Below, piece by piece: positions 8,593-16,538 of a DNA stretch of 33,905 bases. The notes under the pieces were generated by a model. The model was not told the DNA's origin. It was given only the letters and a program-made list of their open reading frames with translations, and did no database searches. The DNA comes from Glaciecola sp. UBA2563. Lineage in GTDB: Bacteria; Pseudomonadota; Gammaproteobacteria; Enterobacterales; Alteromonadaceae. Location: positions 1 through 33,905 of the forward strand of contig DDLV01000083.1 in NCBI GenBank assembly GCA_002340325.1. The letters are read 5' to 3'. Within the stretch, counting starts at the first letter, position 1; each line of letters starts with the position of its first letter. A program made the translations under genes and the position numbers.

Positions 8593-9378
8593 TTAACGTT
8601 TCGTCGGTAAGCGCATCAGTGCGTTCGCGCCTTTGTTAATAAACCCATGGTCGGAACCCATCAAAAAAAGCGACACGCCTTGTGATTGCCAGTGCGAAAC
8701 GTCCTCTATCTTTGCGACAAACATACCAATAGTTTTCGCGTATTTGTTCGCAGACTCTATTATTGTCATTATCGCGTCCTTGACCTTTTTAGCATCCGGT
8801 GTCAATTCGCCTAAAGCGACAGTGAGGTCCATTACACCAATAAAAAAGCAGTCTATCCCGTCTACTTGCATTATGTCATCAATAACTTCAAGCGCCGATA
8901 GATCTTCTATTTGCGCTATAACCGTAGTTTGCGCATTATTATTCTCAATGTTTTGCGCGACGGTCGAATGTGTGTAGTCTGCAAATCTCGTCGAACCTGC
9001 GTAACCGCGTCCCCCAGCACCGTAAAAGCTCTTTTTGACGATATGCTCAGCTTTTTCCGCGCTATCAACGTGCGGCACTACGATACCCGATGCGCCGCAG
9101 TCAAGCGCATTTAAGATGTCATTTTCGGCATCGCTTGTAACCCTAACGACAACGGGCATATCTGCATGGAGATAGGGCAGTATGCAACTATCGATATCTT
9201 TTCTGTCAAAAGGAGAGTGCTCGGCATCGATGCAAACGACATCAAGTTCTGAAAGTGAAAGGACCTCTGATATCATCATTGAGGGTGTTTTTTGGAACGT
9301 ACCAATCAACGTTGATTTATTCGCCAATGCTTTTTTAAAGTCTAAACCTGCGTTTTTTTGATTCAACGGTGTAACCAT
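8593..9378 (-). CDS. HpcH/HpaI-type class II aldolase
   Basis: Members cleave 2-keto-3-deoxy (or 4-hydroxy-2-oxo) acids to pyruvate and an aldehyde with a divalent metal; examples are HpaI, GarL and RhmA. The 261-residue product matches in length and order: I-G-T-F-x-K near the start, I-D-A-E-H-S-P-F-D with the catalytic histidine, V-V-R-V with the arginine, V-V-P-H-V-D-S-A-E-K-A, the G-G-R-G-Y-A-G loop, A-Q-I-E with the metal-binding glutamate, and I-G-V-M-D-L-T with the metal-binding aspartate. It overlaps the 3' end of the upstream hydrolase gene by 16 bases, so the two are coupled. In this locus it would be the carbon-carbon cleaving step. The substrate is not known. Confidence 0.88.
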   Translation of the reverse strand: MVTPLNQKNAGLDFKKALANKSTLIGTFQKTPSMMISEVLSLSELDVVCIDAEHSPFDRKDIDSCILPYLHADMPVVVRVTSDAENDILNALDCGASGIVVPHVDSAEKAEHIVKKSFYGAGGRGYAGSTRFADYTHSTVAQNIENNNAQTTVIAQIEDLSALEVIDDIMQVDGIDCFFIGVMDLTVALGELTPDAKKVKDAIMTIIESANKYAKTIGMFVAKIEDVSHWQSQGVSLFLMGSDHGFINKGANALMRLPTKR

Positions 9379-10079
9379 CTATACAGTAACTCACTTACCT
9401 GTTTAGGCTTTTCTAAAGTACAAAGGTGGCCGCAATCCGGCAGGATGTCAAGTGTCGCATCAGGTATTAAAGCATGCATACGCTGGTGACGTTCAACGGG
9501 GCATAACTTATCTTCTTTACCACAAATTACTGCGGTGGGCAGGTTGATTTCTTGTAGGGTCTGCGTGCTATCGGGTCTTGAATTCAACGCTAAAAGTTGT
9601 CGTTGACCCACTTCCCATGAGGTTTCGTCGGCCATCTTAACTACGGTCTCTTGCAATGCTTTCAGCTCGTCGCCTTTTGCCGCAGTATAGTTTGGGAATA
9701 ATGTATCTTTAACAAACGCGAGGTATGCATCAGCACAGCTTTGCGCCGCACTTATCTCTACTCGTTTTTGATCTCGTGCGACTGCTTTTTCCTTCGTTTC
9801 AGGCAAAAAATTAGTATCAAGTAACGCTAGATGCGTTAGTCTTTCAGGTGCCTGGCGGAATAATTCAAACGCAATGATGCCCCCCATGGATAACCCAGCT
9901 AGCGCGAACCTTTTAGGTGCCTTTTCAAGGATGTTTGCCGCCATCAATTCAATTGAATCACCTTCATTTATCGACGCAACGAGCGTTTCGATGCCCATTG
10001 ACGACATAAATGCTTGTTGCGGCGCAAACAAGCGATAGTTGCAGAATGTACCGGGCACAAAAAGGAGAGGTGCGAACAT
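9363..10079 (-). CDS. alpha/beta-fold hydrolase
   Basis: A 238-residue soluble hydrolase. The nucleophile elbow G-L-S-M-G-G (serine near residue 77), preceded by a hydrophobic strand, is typical. An acid lies near V-I-C-G-K-E-D (about 187-193), and the catalytic histidine is in D-C-G-H-L (about 215-219). There is no signal peptide, so it acts in the cytosol. Family members include esterases, lactonases and 3-oxoadipate enol-lactonase-like enzymes. Between a dehydrogenase and an aldolase, a lactonase or ester-opening step is the most sensible guess. The gene lies 46 bases downstream of the HisD-like gene and overlaps the aldolase gene. Confidence 0.82.
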   Translation of the reverse strand: MFAPLLFVPGTFCNYRLFAPQQAFMSSMGIETLVASINEGDSIELMAANILEKAPKRFALAGLSMGGIIAFELFRQAPERLTHLALLDTNFLPETKEKAVARDQKRVEISAAQSCADAYLAFVKDTLFPNYTAAKGDELKALQETVVKMADETSWEVGQRQLLALNSRPDSTQTLQEINLPTAVICGKEDKLCPVERHQRMHALIPDATLDILPDCGHLCTLEKPKQVSELLYRWLHR

Positions 10080-10125
10080 TAATATGTTGTCCGTTTTTTG
10101 CTGTGCTCGGTGTGATTATGCTTTA

Positions 10126-11445
10126 TCAGATGGTTTCTCCAGTGTTATTTTTTGCGTCTTTTGCTTTTTGTGCTTTGTATCGTCTTACGCGAATATCAGC
10201 TTGTTCCTTGTGTCCCATAAATCCTTCGATAGCGCAAAGTCTTGAGCAGTATTCACCAATTTCAAGTGATGCGTCTTCTGTCACCCGTTGGTATGTGCAC
10301 GTCTTGATAAATTTACCTACCCACAGGCCGCCTGTATATCTTGCTGCTTTATTCGTAGGCAGTGTATGGTTTGTGCCAATGACTTTATCTCCGTATGACA
10401 CATTGGTCTCTCTGCCCAGAAATAAAGCGCCAAAGTTTGTCATATTGTCAAGGAAGTAGTTCGGGTCGCGCGTCATCACTTGAACATGCTCAAAAGCAAG
10501 TTCATCAGCAACGGCAACCATCTCTTCGTAGGAGTCAGCAACAATCACCTGTCCATAATCAGCCCAAGCTTTTCCTGCAATATCAGCAGTTGGCAGAATT
10601 GTGAGCTGACGCTCTACTTCTTTTATTGTTTCTTTAGCAAATTCAACGGAATTGGTTAATAAAACGGCAGGGGAGTTGAGACCATGTTCTGCTTGCCCCA
10701 GTAAATCAGCAGCAGCGAGCTCAGGATCACAACCTTCATTATCTGCAATGATTAAAGTTTCTGTTGGACCGGCAAGCAAGTCGATACCCACACGGCCAAA
10801 CAGTTGCCTTTTAGCTTCTGCGACAAACGCATTGCCAGGACCAACTATCATGTCGACAGGCGCAATGGTTTCGGTACCAATTGCCATCGCACCGACGGCT
10901 TGAACACCTCCAAAGCAATAAATTTCATCAGCACCAGCGAGTGCCATGGTTGCAACGATCGCATCGTTTGGCTTTCCTTCGAAAGGTGGTGCACATGCAA
11001 TCACGCGTTTAACGCCAGCCACTTTGGCTGTTGCAACAGACATATGCGCTGAGGCAACGAGTGGGTATTTGCCCCCAGGGATATAACAACCTACCGAATT
11101 TACGGGGATATTTTTATGCCCTAAAATCACACCTGGACGGGTTTCAACTTCAACGTCTTGCAATGCATCTTTTTGGATCTGTGCAAAGTTTTTAACTTGT
11201 GCTTGAGCAAATTTGATATCGTCTAATGTTTGATCATCAAGTCTTGAGATGCATGCTTGTATGTCATCATCGCTGAGCTTGAAAGACTCTGGTGACCAAT
11301 TGTCAAACTTCTCCGAAAGCACTCGTACCTCGGCGTCCCCATTGGTTTCGATTGCACTCAATATTGATTCAACGGTTTCCCTAACGCTTGTGTTATTTTG
11401 TTTGGCGACTTCGACGTCGATACCGTTTTTTAGGTGGTGAATCAT
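10126..11445 (-). CDS. HisD-like NAD-dependent alcohol dehydrogenase
   Basis: Homologue of histidinol dehydrogenase (439 residues), an enzyme type that oxidises a primary alcohol to a carboxylate in two NAD+ steps with a zinc ion. All key residues are kept: Q251 and H254 (Q-A-E-H), the catalytic pair E319-H320, D353 and H360 (G-T-N-H-x-L-P-T), and H412 near the end. The segment G-C-Y-I-P-G-G-K-Y-P-L-V-A-S-A-H-M differs from biosynthetic HisD. It is typical of catabolic paralogues such as HpsN, the sulfopropanediol dehydrogenase. With no other his genes and a bicupin, hydrolase and aldolase around it, a catabolic role is much likelier than histidine synthesis. A GAGGT site precedes the ATG. 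Confidence 0.85.
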   Translation of the reverse strand: MIHHLKNGIDVEVAKQNNTSVRETVESILSAIETNGDAEVRVLSEKFDNWSPESFKLSDDDIQACISRLDDQTLDDIKFAQAQVKNFAQIQKDALQDVEVETRPGVILGHKNIPVNSVGCYIPGGKYPLVASAHMSVATAKVAGVKRVIACAPPFEGKPNDAIVATMALAGADEIYCFGGVQAVGAMAIGTETIAPVDMIVGPGNAFVAEAKRQLFGRVGIDLLAGPTETLIIADNEGCDPELAAADLLGQAEHGLNSPAVLLTNSVEFAKETIKEVERQLTILPTADIAGKAWADYGQVIVADSYEEMVAVADELAFEHVQVMTRDPNYFLDNMTNFGALFLGRETNVSYGDKVIGTNHTLPTNKAARYTGGLWVGKFIKTCTYQRVTEDASLEIGEYCSRLCAIEGFMGHKEQADIRVRRYKAQKAKDAKNNTGETI

Positions 11446-11484
11446 AATTACCTCATGTCTATTAATTCGTGATCAAGTTTTGTG

Positions 11485-12525
11485 TTACATCCAAATGATG
11501 TTGGCAGCTTCATTACCGCTTATTGCGCTATATAAAATTCCGTCTTCCATGCCTATATTGGTTATTGAGCGGACTGCATTCTCTGGAATTGATACCGTGT
11601 CTTCTGGCATAAGTTCTTGCATTAAAAATTCATTGTTGTGTTCAATTTCAATCAACCACTTGCCACTGCCTACTATCATTACTTGCTTCGCATCGATTGT
11701 GTGTTTCAAAAAGCCATTGTTAGGGGGTGATTTAATCGCAGCGAGCGAAAATGAATGCGGATTTAGGATGTGAGAGCGCACACTGTAAAGTTCGCTCATC
11801 GTTTCACCAATAATGGGGTGATAGCGTTTCATGCCACCGTTGCGCTGCTCATCTGCAAAAATATCGATATAGCCGTGGTTTTCATTTACGTTATATATTC
11901 GTGCAGCCATTTCTTGTTCGCTAACACGGTGAAAGTTTAACAATTCACTTTTAGATAAGGGCCGTATGAGTTCATCGTTAGCGGGCAGTAAATCACCTTT
12001 TCGCGTGTCGATTAGCCTAGCGTCTTTAGTCAGATAAAATCCAAAGTTAGCCGCGCCTTCGATGACTTCATTTTCCCATGTGATAGCGCCAGGATCATCT
12101 TCGCCTAACAGTGAGAACATAAAGTTATCGTCGCTTCCGATACTTTCAAATGCTCTAAAACACCCCGTTGGGATAGAGATAATGTCACCGGGTTTTAAAA
12201 TTTGTTCCCCGTCTTTGCCATCGTGTCCCCAGAAAAAGCGCCAAACACCGCGCACAACAATAAAGACTTCAGCAGTGAGATGTGAATGTAATGAATTAAA
12301 TTTACCTGTGGGCAAAGAAACGCCGCCAACGTTAAACCCGTGGGGCTCCGCTATATGAATAAATTGGCTGTCATTTTCAGCGACGCCTGGCCCGATAATG
12401 CAGTAGTTCAGCTTTCCGTCTCTGTTTCTCAATCGCGTATCGACAAACGCTTCCGCGCAAGGCTGGTAATCGTTTTTATGAATAACTCTATCTTCAAGTG
12501 AAAGATGGTGATGTGGATATAACAT
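11485..12525 (-). CDS. bicupin protein
   Basis: A 346-residue protein from the ATG at 12525; an upstream in-frame TTG at 12558 is less likely because it has no ribosome-binding site. The first cupin has H-S-H and E (H80, H82, E86) in the first metal motif. The second motif reads P-T-G-C-F-R-A-F, where the usual metal-binding histidine is missing. The C-terminal half is a second cupin-like fold (G-x-G-K-W-x-I-E ... D-x-V-S-I-P-E-N-A-V-R) with no metal ligands. Such proteins are dioxygenases, isomerases, lyases or ligand-binding proteins. It is the first gene of the apparent six-gene operon and has the proposed LacI box 37 bases upstream. The reaction is unknown. Confidence 0.75.
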   Translation of the reverse strand: MLYPHHHLSLEDRVIHKNDYQPCAEAFVDTRLRNRDGKLNYCIIGPGVAENDSQFIHIAEPHGFNVGGVSLPTGKFNSLHSHLTAEVFIVVRGVWRFFWGHDGKDGEQILKPGDIISIPTGCFRAFESIGSDDNFMFSLLGEDDPGAITWENEVIEGAANFGFYLTKDARLIDTRKGDLLPANDELIRPLSKSELLNFHRVSEQEMAARIYNVNENHGYIDIFADEQRNGGMKRYHPIIGETMSELYSVRSHILNPHSFSLAAIKSPPNNGFLKHTIDAKQVMIVGSGKWLIEIEHNNEFLMQELMPEDTVSIPENAVRSITNIGMEDGILYSAISGNEAANIIWM

Positions 12526-12561
12526 AATTGACTGCTTTACATTAAAATAAATTAACAAATT

Positions 12562-12574
12562 GACTTCGAATGCA
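12562..12574. promoter_or_regulatory. proposed LacI-type operator, site A
   Basis: GACTTCGAATGCA, a near-palindrome centred on CG, lies between the LacI gene and the bicupin gene, 37 bases before the bicupin start. It differs at one base from the boxes at 14419 and 16335. CG-centred palindromes are characteristic of LacI-family operators. A TTGATA lies at the -35 position upstream, but the -10 is poor. Confidence 0.5.
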
Positions 12575-12618
12575 AGAAAATATCAAAAGGTTAAAATGTG
12601 GTCAAGTTAATTCGATTT

Positions 12619-13677
12619 TTATCGGGATAGTCGGGCTAAGGTATTACCTTCGATGAATTCACCGTCAAAGATGCGCCTTTCAGGGGCCAGAGAGGGGTCT
12701 TCAATCCGTTTCATTAAAATTTCGACTGCAGCTTGCGTCATCATCGCTAATGGTTGTGCAATGGTAGTAAGTTGATACGATTTGAATCGGGCAGTTTCAG
12801 CACCATCGAAACCAACGATACTAAGTTTTTCGGGGACTTTGAGTTGTAACTCAGCCTTTGCGGCGTCAAGACAACCCATTGCCATTGTGTCATTTGCACA
12901 AATAATGGCATCAGGAGTCCATTCTAGTTGTTTAAAAGCCGCCATGAGTGCGGCGTATCCGCTTTCATAGCTGTAATCACCCTTAATCACATGAATGTAT
13001 TTCACTTTCGCTTCTGACAGCCGAGAAATTGCTCCTTTGGTCCTCAACGTTGACACAATGGAGTCGTCAGGCCCAGAAATAACGCAAAACCGCTTGCGTT
13101 TGATCGCCAGTAGCTTGTCGACAAGGAGCCTTTCTCCGGCATCGCTATCACATATAACGGAGTTGCAAGGAACACCGCCTGACGCGCGGTTGTAGTAGAC
13201 CACTGGAATGTCTCGATTATTGAAAACTCTGAGGTTTTCTTCTGTCATGCGTGCAGCAAGAATAACGCCGTCTACCTGATACTGCGAGACTTGGTTGATA
13301 ATGGTAGATGCTTCGCTTTCATGTTCAAGCGTAAATAAGAGAAGATGAACACCTCTATTCGTGAATTCGTCTGATAACTGGGTTAAAAACTCGGGATAGT
13401 AAAGGTTAGTGTCATTATTTATTACGACAGCCACCATATTTGAACGGCGAGTAATCAGCGATCTGGCTATGGCGTTGGGTTGATAACCCAAAATATCTGC
13501 GACTTTTTGTACTTTTTCTCGCATGTGCCTTGAAACACTTGCGCCATCTTTAAAGCACCGAGAAACGGCAGACTGCGAAACGCCAGCAGCTCTCGCGACA
13601 TCATAAGAAGTCACGCGTTGATTTTTCTCTTGCAATTCACTTTTGACTGAATCAATTTTCTTCTTATCAACTGTCAT
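12619..13677 (-). CDS. LacI-family transcriptional regulator
   Basis: A 352-residue regulator. The N-terminus has the LacI helix-turn-helix (about residues 22-45, V-T-S-Y-D-V-A-R-A-A-G-V-S-Q-S-A-V-S-R) and hinge helix (I-L-G-Y-Q-P-N-A-I-A-R-S-L). Then comes a periplasmic-binding-protein-like sensor domain with the usual V-A-V-V-I and S-I-V-G-F-D-G segments. Effectors of this family are normally sugars or sugar-like metabolites, and most members repress nearby uptake and catabolic genes. It sits in the middle of the locus. The repeated GAMTTCGAATGCA boxes in three neighbouring promoter regions are the obvious candidate targets. No such box lies in front of its own gene. Confidence 0.93.
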   Translation of the reverse strand: MTVDKKKIDSVKSELQEKNQRVTSYDVARAAGVSQSAVSRCFKDGASVSRHMREKVQKVADILGYQPNAIARSLITRRSNMVAVVINNDTNLYYPEFLTQLSDEFTNRGVHLLLFTLEHESEASTIINQVSQYQVDGVILAARMTEENLRVFNNRDIPVVYYNRASGGVPCNSVICDSDAGERLLVDKLLAIKRKRFCVISGPDDSIVSTLRTKGAISRLSEAKVKYIHVIKGDYSYESGYAALMAAFKQLEWTPDAIICANDTMAMGCLDAAKAELQLKVPEKLSIVGFDGAETARFKSYQLTTIAQPLAMMTQAAVEILMKRIEDPSLAPERRIFDGEFIEGNTLARLSR

Positions 13678-13749
13678 TCTTGTTTGCCGTTTTAATGTGT
13701 AAATCGTTCACTACGTTTTGCTTTTAAGCGTTATCACCTAGCGGAGGCA

Positions 13750-13775
13750 TGCTCGCGTTTAAAAGCGTGCGAGCA
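13750..13775. repeat. inverted repeat between LacI and SnoaL-like genes
   Basis: TGCTCGC at 13750-13756 pairs with GCGAGCA at 13769-13775 around a 12-base centre in a 227-base gap. The gap is visibly more GC-rich than its surroundings. Without a T-tract this is not a standard terminator. It could be a transcript end, an attenuating hairpin or a site for LacI autoregulation. Confidence 0.35.
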
Positions 13776-13904
13776 CACCCACTTCATGGCGAGAACCCTG
13801 CGAGCCCGAGCGAACATCCGCTTCACGTCGAGGAGTGTCACAAAGCGTCTTTTAAATGCGAACATGACCGCAGCTAGATTCAACGCGATAGGGAACAGAA
13901 TCAA

Positions 13905-14402
13905 TTACTCGTCGAGATCATACTTTTCCCAACCTTCGCCATTAAACACATCAACTCCCAGTTGATGCAGTAAGTATGGAAAATCAACGTTTACCCAATT
14001 GTTATGAATTCGGTCTTCTTTCACGTGCCAAAAATCCATGTATTTGATAATTACGCGTTTCCCGGTGGGTGGGATCCCCATAAATTCTCCGCTATGCGTC
14101 GCTTCAATAAAACCAAACGCAGACACCCATTCGCCTTGCGCGACTCTGGCTTCATCACAATAGGTCCTTTCCGTGAACGCGGCTCTTAATCGCAGCTGCC
14201 AGCCTTCTCTGAATGCATTTAACCCTTTTTTTGTGCCGCAGCCAAAATTTCCAAACCAAGTAAAATCATCGCTAAAATAATCCTGCATATTGTTTGAGTT
14301 TTTGCCTAGTGCGTCGGTCATTGCCGCTACACGGCGCAGGCTGTTGTCAGTTTTGGAGAGATCGTTATTTTCGGTTAAGTAACCGTGGTGTTTTGTTGTC
14401 AT
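13905..14402 (-). CDS. SnoaL-like / NTF2-fold protein, single domain
   Basis: About 165 residues with one NTF2-like domain of the SnoaL type. The pattern F-T-W-F-G-x-x-G-x-G-x-x-x-G-x-x-x-F, then A-T-H-S-G-x-x-x-G-I-P-P-T-G-K-x-V, D-F-W-x-V and N-W-V-x-x-D ... Q-L-G-V-D recurs in the three tandem relatives in this window. SnoaL-like proteins include polyketide cyclases, isomerases and dehydratases with a small cone-shaped pocket; no cofactor is needed. I choose the ATG at 14402 because the frame upstream to 14432 would place the proposed operator inside the gene; the ribosome-binding site is weak for either. It is divergent from the SDR gene. Confidence 0.7.
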   Translation of the reverse strand: MTTKHHGYLTENNDLSKTDNSLRRVAAMTDALGKNSNNMQDYFSDDFTWFGNFGCGTKKGLNAFREGWQLRLRAAFTERTYCDEARVAQGEWVSAFGFIEATHSGEFMGIPPTGKRVIIKYMDFWHVKEDRIHNNWVNVDFPYLLHQLGVDVFNGEGWEKYDLDE

Positions 14403-14409
14403 TATAGTG

Positions 14410-14439
14410 TTGATTATTGAATTCGAATGCATTTAGAAT
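14410..14439 (+). promoter_or_regulatory. SDR promoter with proposed LacI operator (site B)
   Basis: On the plus strand TTGATT (14410-14415) and TAGAAT (14434-14439) are 18 bases apart. Between them lies GAATTCGAATGCA (14419-14431), the box shared with sites A and C. A protein bound here would block polymerase at this promoter and probably also the divergent SnoaL-like gene. Confidence 0.55.
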
Positions 14440-14471
14440 ACAAAAAATAATTCAATTTTGGCAATAATTTT

Positions 14472-15221
14472 ATGATGTCTCCATTTGCTTCATCTTTACT
14501 AGAAGGTAAGACTGCGCTTGTAACGGGTGCGGGAAAAGGTATCGGCAGGGCGTGTTCGCTAAGTTTAGCTGCGGCCGGCGCTAAGGTGATTGCTGTTGCG
14601 CGTACTTCTTCTGACTTAACTGACTTGGCCAATGCATTTCCGGATAATATTGCTGCATGGGAGATGGATGCAACAAGTGCGGATTTTTTCCAAATGATTG
14701 AAGAGCGAACTGACATCACAATTCTCGTAAACAATGTTGGCGCAAACAAGCCTGAGCCTATTGAAGATGTCACTTCTGAAACGCTGGATTGGCTCATGTC
14801 GTTAAATATAAAAACCACCTATTTAGCGTCACAAGCTGTGGTTAAAGGGCTCAAAAAATATAATAGAAAAGGCAGCATTATTAATATTACATCACAAATG
14901 GGACATATTGGTTCGCCCAATAGAACAGTCTACTGTATGACGAAACACGCGGTTGAAGGCTTAACAAAAGCGCTGGCGGTTGAGTGCGCGCCAGATGGTA
15001 TACGAGTGAACTCGGTAGCGCCTACCTTTATCAAGACACCTATGACTGAGCCCATGCTAGCTGATCCAGATTTCAAATCGTTTGTTATGGACAAAATACC
15101 AATGGGACAAATAGGCGAACCTGACGATGTTGCAAACGCAGTTGTGTACTTGGCATCCGATCTCAGCAAGCTTGTTACCGGCACAAGTTTAAAAGTCGAT
15201 GGCGGTTGGACGGCCGAATAA
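14472..15221 (+). CDS. SDR-family oxidoreductase
   Basis: A 249-residue classical short-chain dehydrogenase that uses NAD(P) to interconvert alcohols and ketones in the cytosol. It has the T-G-A-G-K-G-I-G nucleotide motif (18-25), N-N-V-G (87-90), the catalytic triad S141, Y154, K158 (Y-C-M-T-K), and the final D-G-G-W-T typical of FabG-like members. Residues A-R-T after strand 2 suggest possible NADP use, but this is weak. In a non-phosphorylative sugar route an SDR of this type would oxidise the sugar to its lactone. It is divergent from the single SnoaL-like gene, with a proposed LacI operator in its promoter. The ribosome-binding site before 14472 is poor. Confidence 0.88.
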   Translation: MMSPFASSLLEGKTALVTGAGKGIGRACSLSLAAAGAKVIAVARTSSDLTDLANAFPDNIAAWEMDATSADFFQMIEERTDITILVNNVGANKPEPIEDVTSETLDWLMSLNIKTTYLASQAVVKGLKKYNRKGSIINITSQMGHIGSPNRTVYCMTKHAVEGLTKALAVECAPDGIRVNSVAPTFIKTPMTEPMLADPDFKSFVMDKIPMGQIGEPDDVANAVVYLASDLSKLVTGTSLKVDGGWTAE

Positions 15222-15255
15222 TATCGGCATGCGGTCAATCAATAATGAATTGGCG

Positions 15256-16254
15256 TTAATATGTGCGATTTTTTCTGATGGTAACCGCTTCATCTAACCT
15301 TGCCAGCAAGTCATACCCAAATTGTTGAAGTAAATCGAGTTTATCGATAAAAACCCAATTTTCTTCTATTTTGTCCTGCACGCGCCACCAATCCATAACT
15401 CTCATAGTGATACGTTTATTGGAGGCTGGAAATCCGCACCATCCACTACCAAGGTGAGTTGCATTAATACTCGGCCAGCCGGTGGATGCAACGTAATTGT
15501 TATGCGCTAATCTAGCAACGTGATTCCCGCCTTTTCTATCTGGAAATGCGACAAGAAAAGGCTTCTGGTGCCCTGACTGAAAACCTTCCAACCCCCTTGT
15601 AGAACCCGTGCCAAAAGGGCCATACCACATGAACTGTGGATGCCAAAATTGTTCAATCGGCATGGATGCCAAATTTTTACCATCGAATTGCATTAAGCCA
15701 GCAATCATTGCTTCAACGACATTTAGAGAGTGCGCTGTTTGGCTAGTGTCTGATGAACCCGTCATAATGCCATCTTTTGTAGCAGGCCCTGGAATTAATA
15801 TCTCTGCGCCCAAACTTGGCGGTAACATATTATACCCCGCTTGCGCCATCACATGAGGGACATCATAGATAATGTAGGCATCAACAATTTTGTTATCTTT
15901 GAACTCATAAAACTCGCCATAACGAATAAACGTAACGTCTCCAGATGCGGGGATGCCAAGCCAGTCTTGAGTAAACGTTGAGACATAGTGACCTGTTGCA
16001 CACACCCAATCTTTATCATTAAAACGTCCCTCAAACACAATATCATCTCTTCTCTCAAGATTAGGAAATGATGTGGCAAACGGTAGCCAAAATTGTTCAT
16101 AGATGGCTTGCGGATTAGTTACTTTATTGACAGGGTGAAATGCGTGAATGGATGCATTGTCGCTAAATGTATTTTTGATTGCGGAGTCAATTTTTTCTAC
16201 TGATTGATACTGGATACTATTAATAAAGTTAAAATATGCGTCAATTATGGCCAT
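15256..16254 (-). CDS. tandem SnoaL-like / NTF2-fold protein (1)
   Basis: About 332 residues made of two SnoaL-like domains (roughly 1-150 and 175-325) joined by a linker rich in P and G. The second domain has F-M-W-Y-G-P-x-G-T-G-S-x-x-G, H-Q-K-P-F-L-V-A-F-P-D-R, N-A-T-H-L-G-x-G, D-W-W-R-V and E-N-W-V-F-I-D. The first has A-T-G-H-Y and G-I-P-A-S-G in the same places. There is no signal peptide. I prefer the ATG at 16254 to the in-frame TTG at 16263 because a GGA lies at a usable distance. It is divergent from the TonB receptor gene and convergent with the SDR gene. The reaction is unknown. Confidence 0.75.
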   Translation of the reverse strand: MAIIDAYFNFINSIQYQSVEKIDSAIKNTFSDNASIHAFHPVNKVTNPQAIYEQFWLPFATSFPNLERRDDIVFEGRFNDKDWVCATGHYVSTFTQDWLGIPASGDVTFIRYGEFYEFKDNKIVDAYIIYDVPHVMAQAGYNMLPPSLGAEILIPGPATKDGIMTGSSDTSQTAHSLNVVEAMIAGLMQFDGKNLASMPIEQFWHPQFMWYGPFGTGSTRGLEGFQSGHQKPFLVAFPDRKGGNHVARLAHNNYVASTGWPSINATHLGSGWCGFPASNKRITMRVMDWWRVQDKIEENWVFIDKLDLLQQFGYDLLARLDEAVTIRKNRTY

Positions 16255-16325
16255 AAAGTTCAAAGTTCCGGGGAGTGTTTACAACAAAAGTGTGAAAAAA
16301 ATGTAAAAAATTAAATTTTTTATTG

Positions 16326-16354
16326 ATTTTATTTTGCATTCGAATTCTAATCAA
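16326..16354 (-). promoter_or_regulatory. promoter of tandem SnoaL-like gene with proposed LacI operator (site C)
   Basis: On the minus strand TTGATT (16354-16349) and TAAAAT (16331-16326) are exactly 17 bases apart. The spacer holds the box GAATTCGAATGCA (16347-16335), identical to site B. The region also serves the divergent TonB receptor gene, whose start is about 190 bases away, so one bound repressor could affect both. Confidence 0.6.
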
Positions 16355-16538
16355 TTCCAGTGAGCGTAACAATTCTTTTGTATCAAAGCCTGATATTTTG
16401 TGTTTTCAACATATTGCACTACATTTAATTGGGCTTAACGCCAAATACAATTGCGCGTTTTACAGCCACTGATGTAACAACAAAAATAACAACGAAATAA
16501 ATAAAATAATTCTAAAAAACGTCGCTAGGATGGTATTT

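Noticed and set aside
10126..11445. Histidine-biosynthesis hisD, together with hisI at 4860, as a split his operon
   Set aside because: The HisD-like protein has catabolic-paralogue signatures and a catabolic context. The hisI is paired with folE2 and separated from it by unrelated transporter genes.
10126..11445. Naming the dehydrogenase HpsN and the locus a sulfopropanediol pathway
   Set aside because: No sulfonate lyase, sulfite exporter or sulfonate transporter genes are present, so only the wider family can be claimed.
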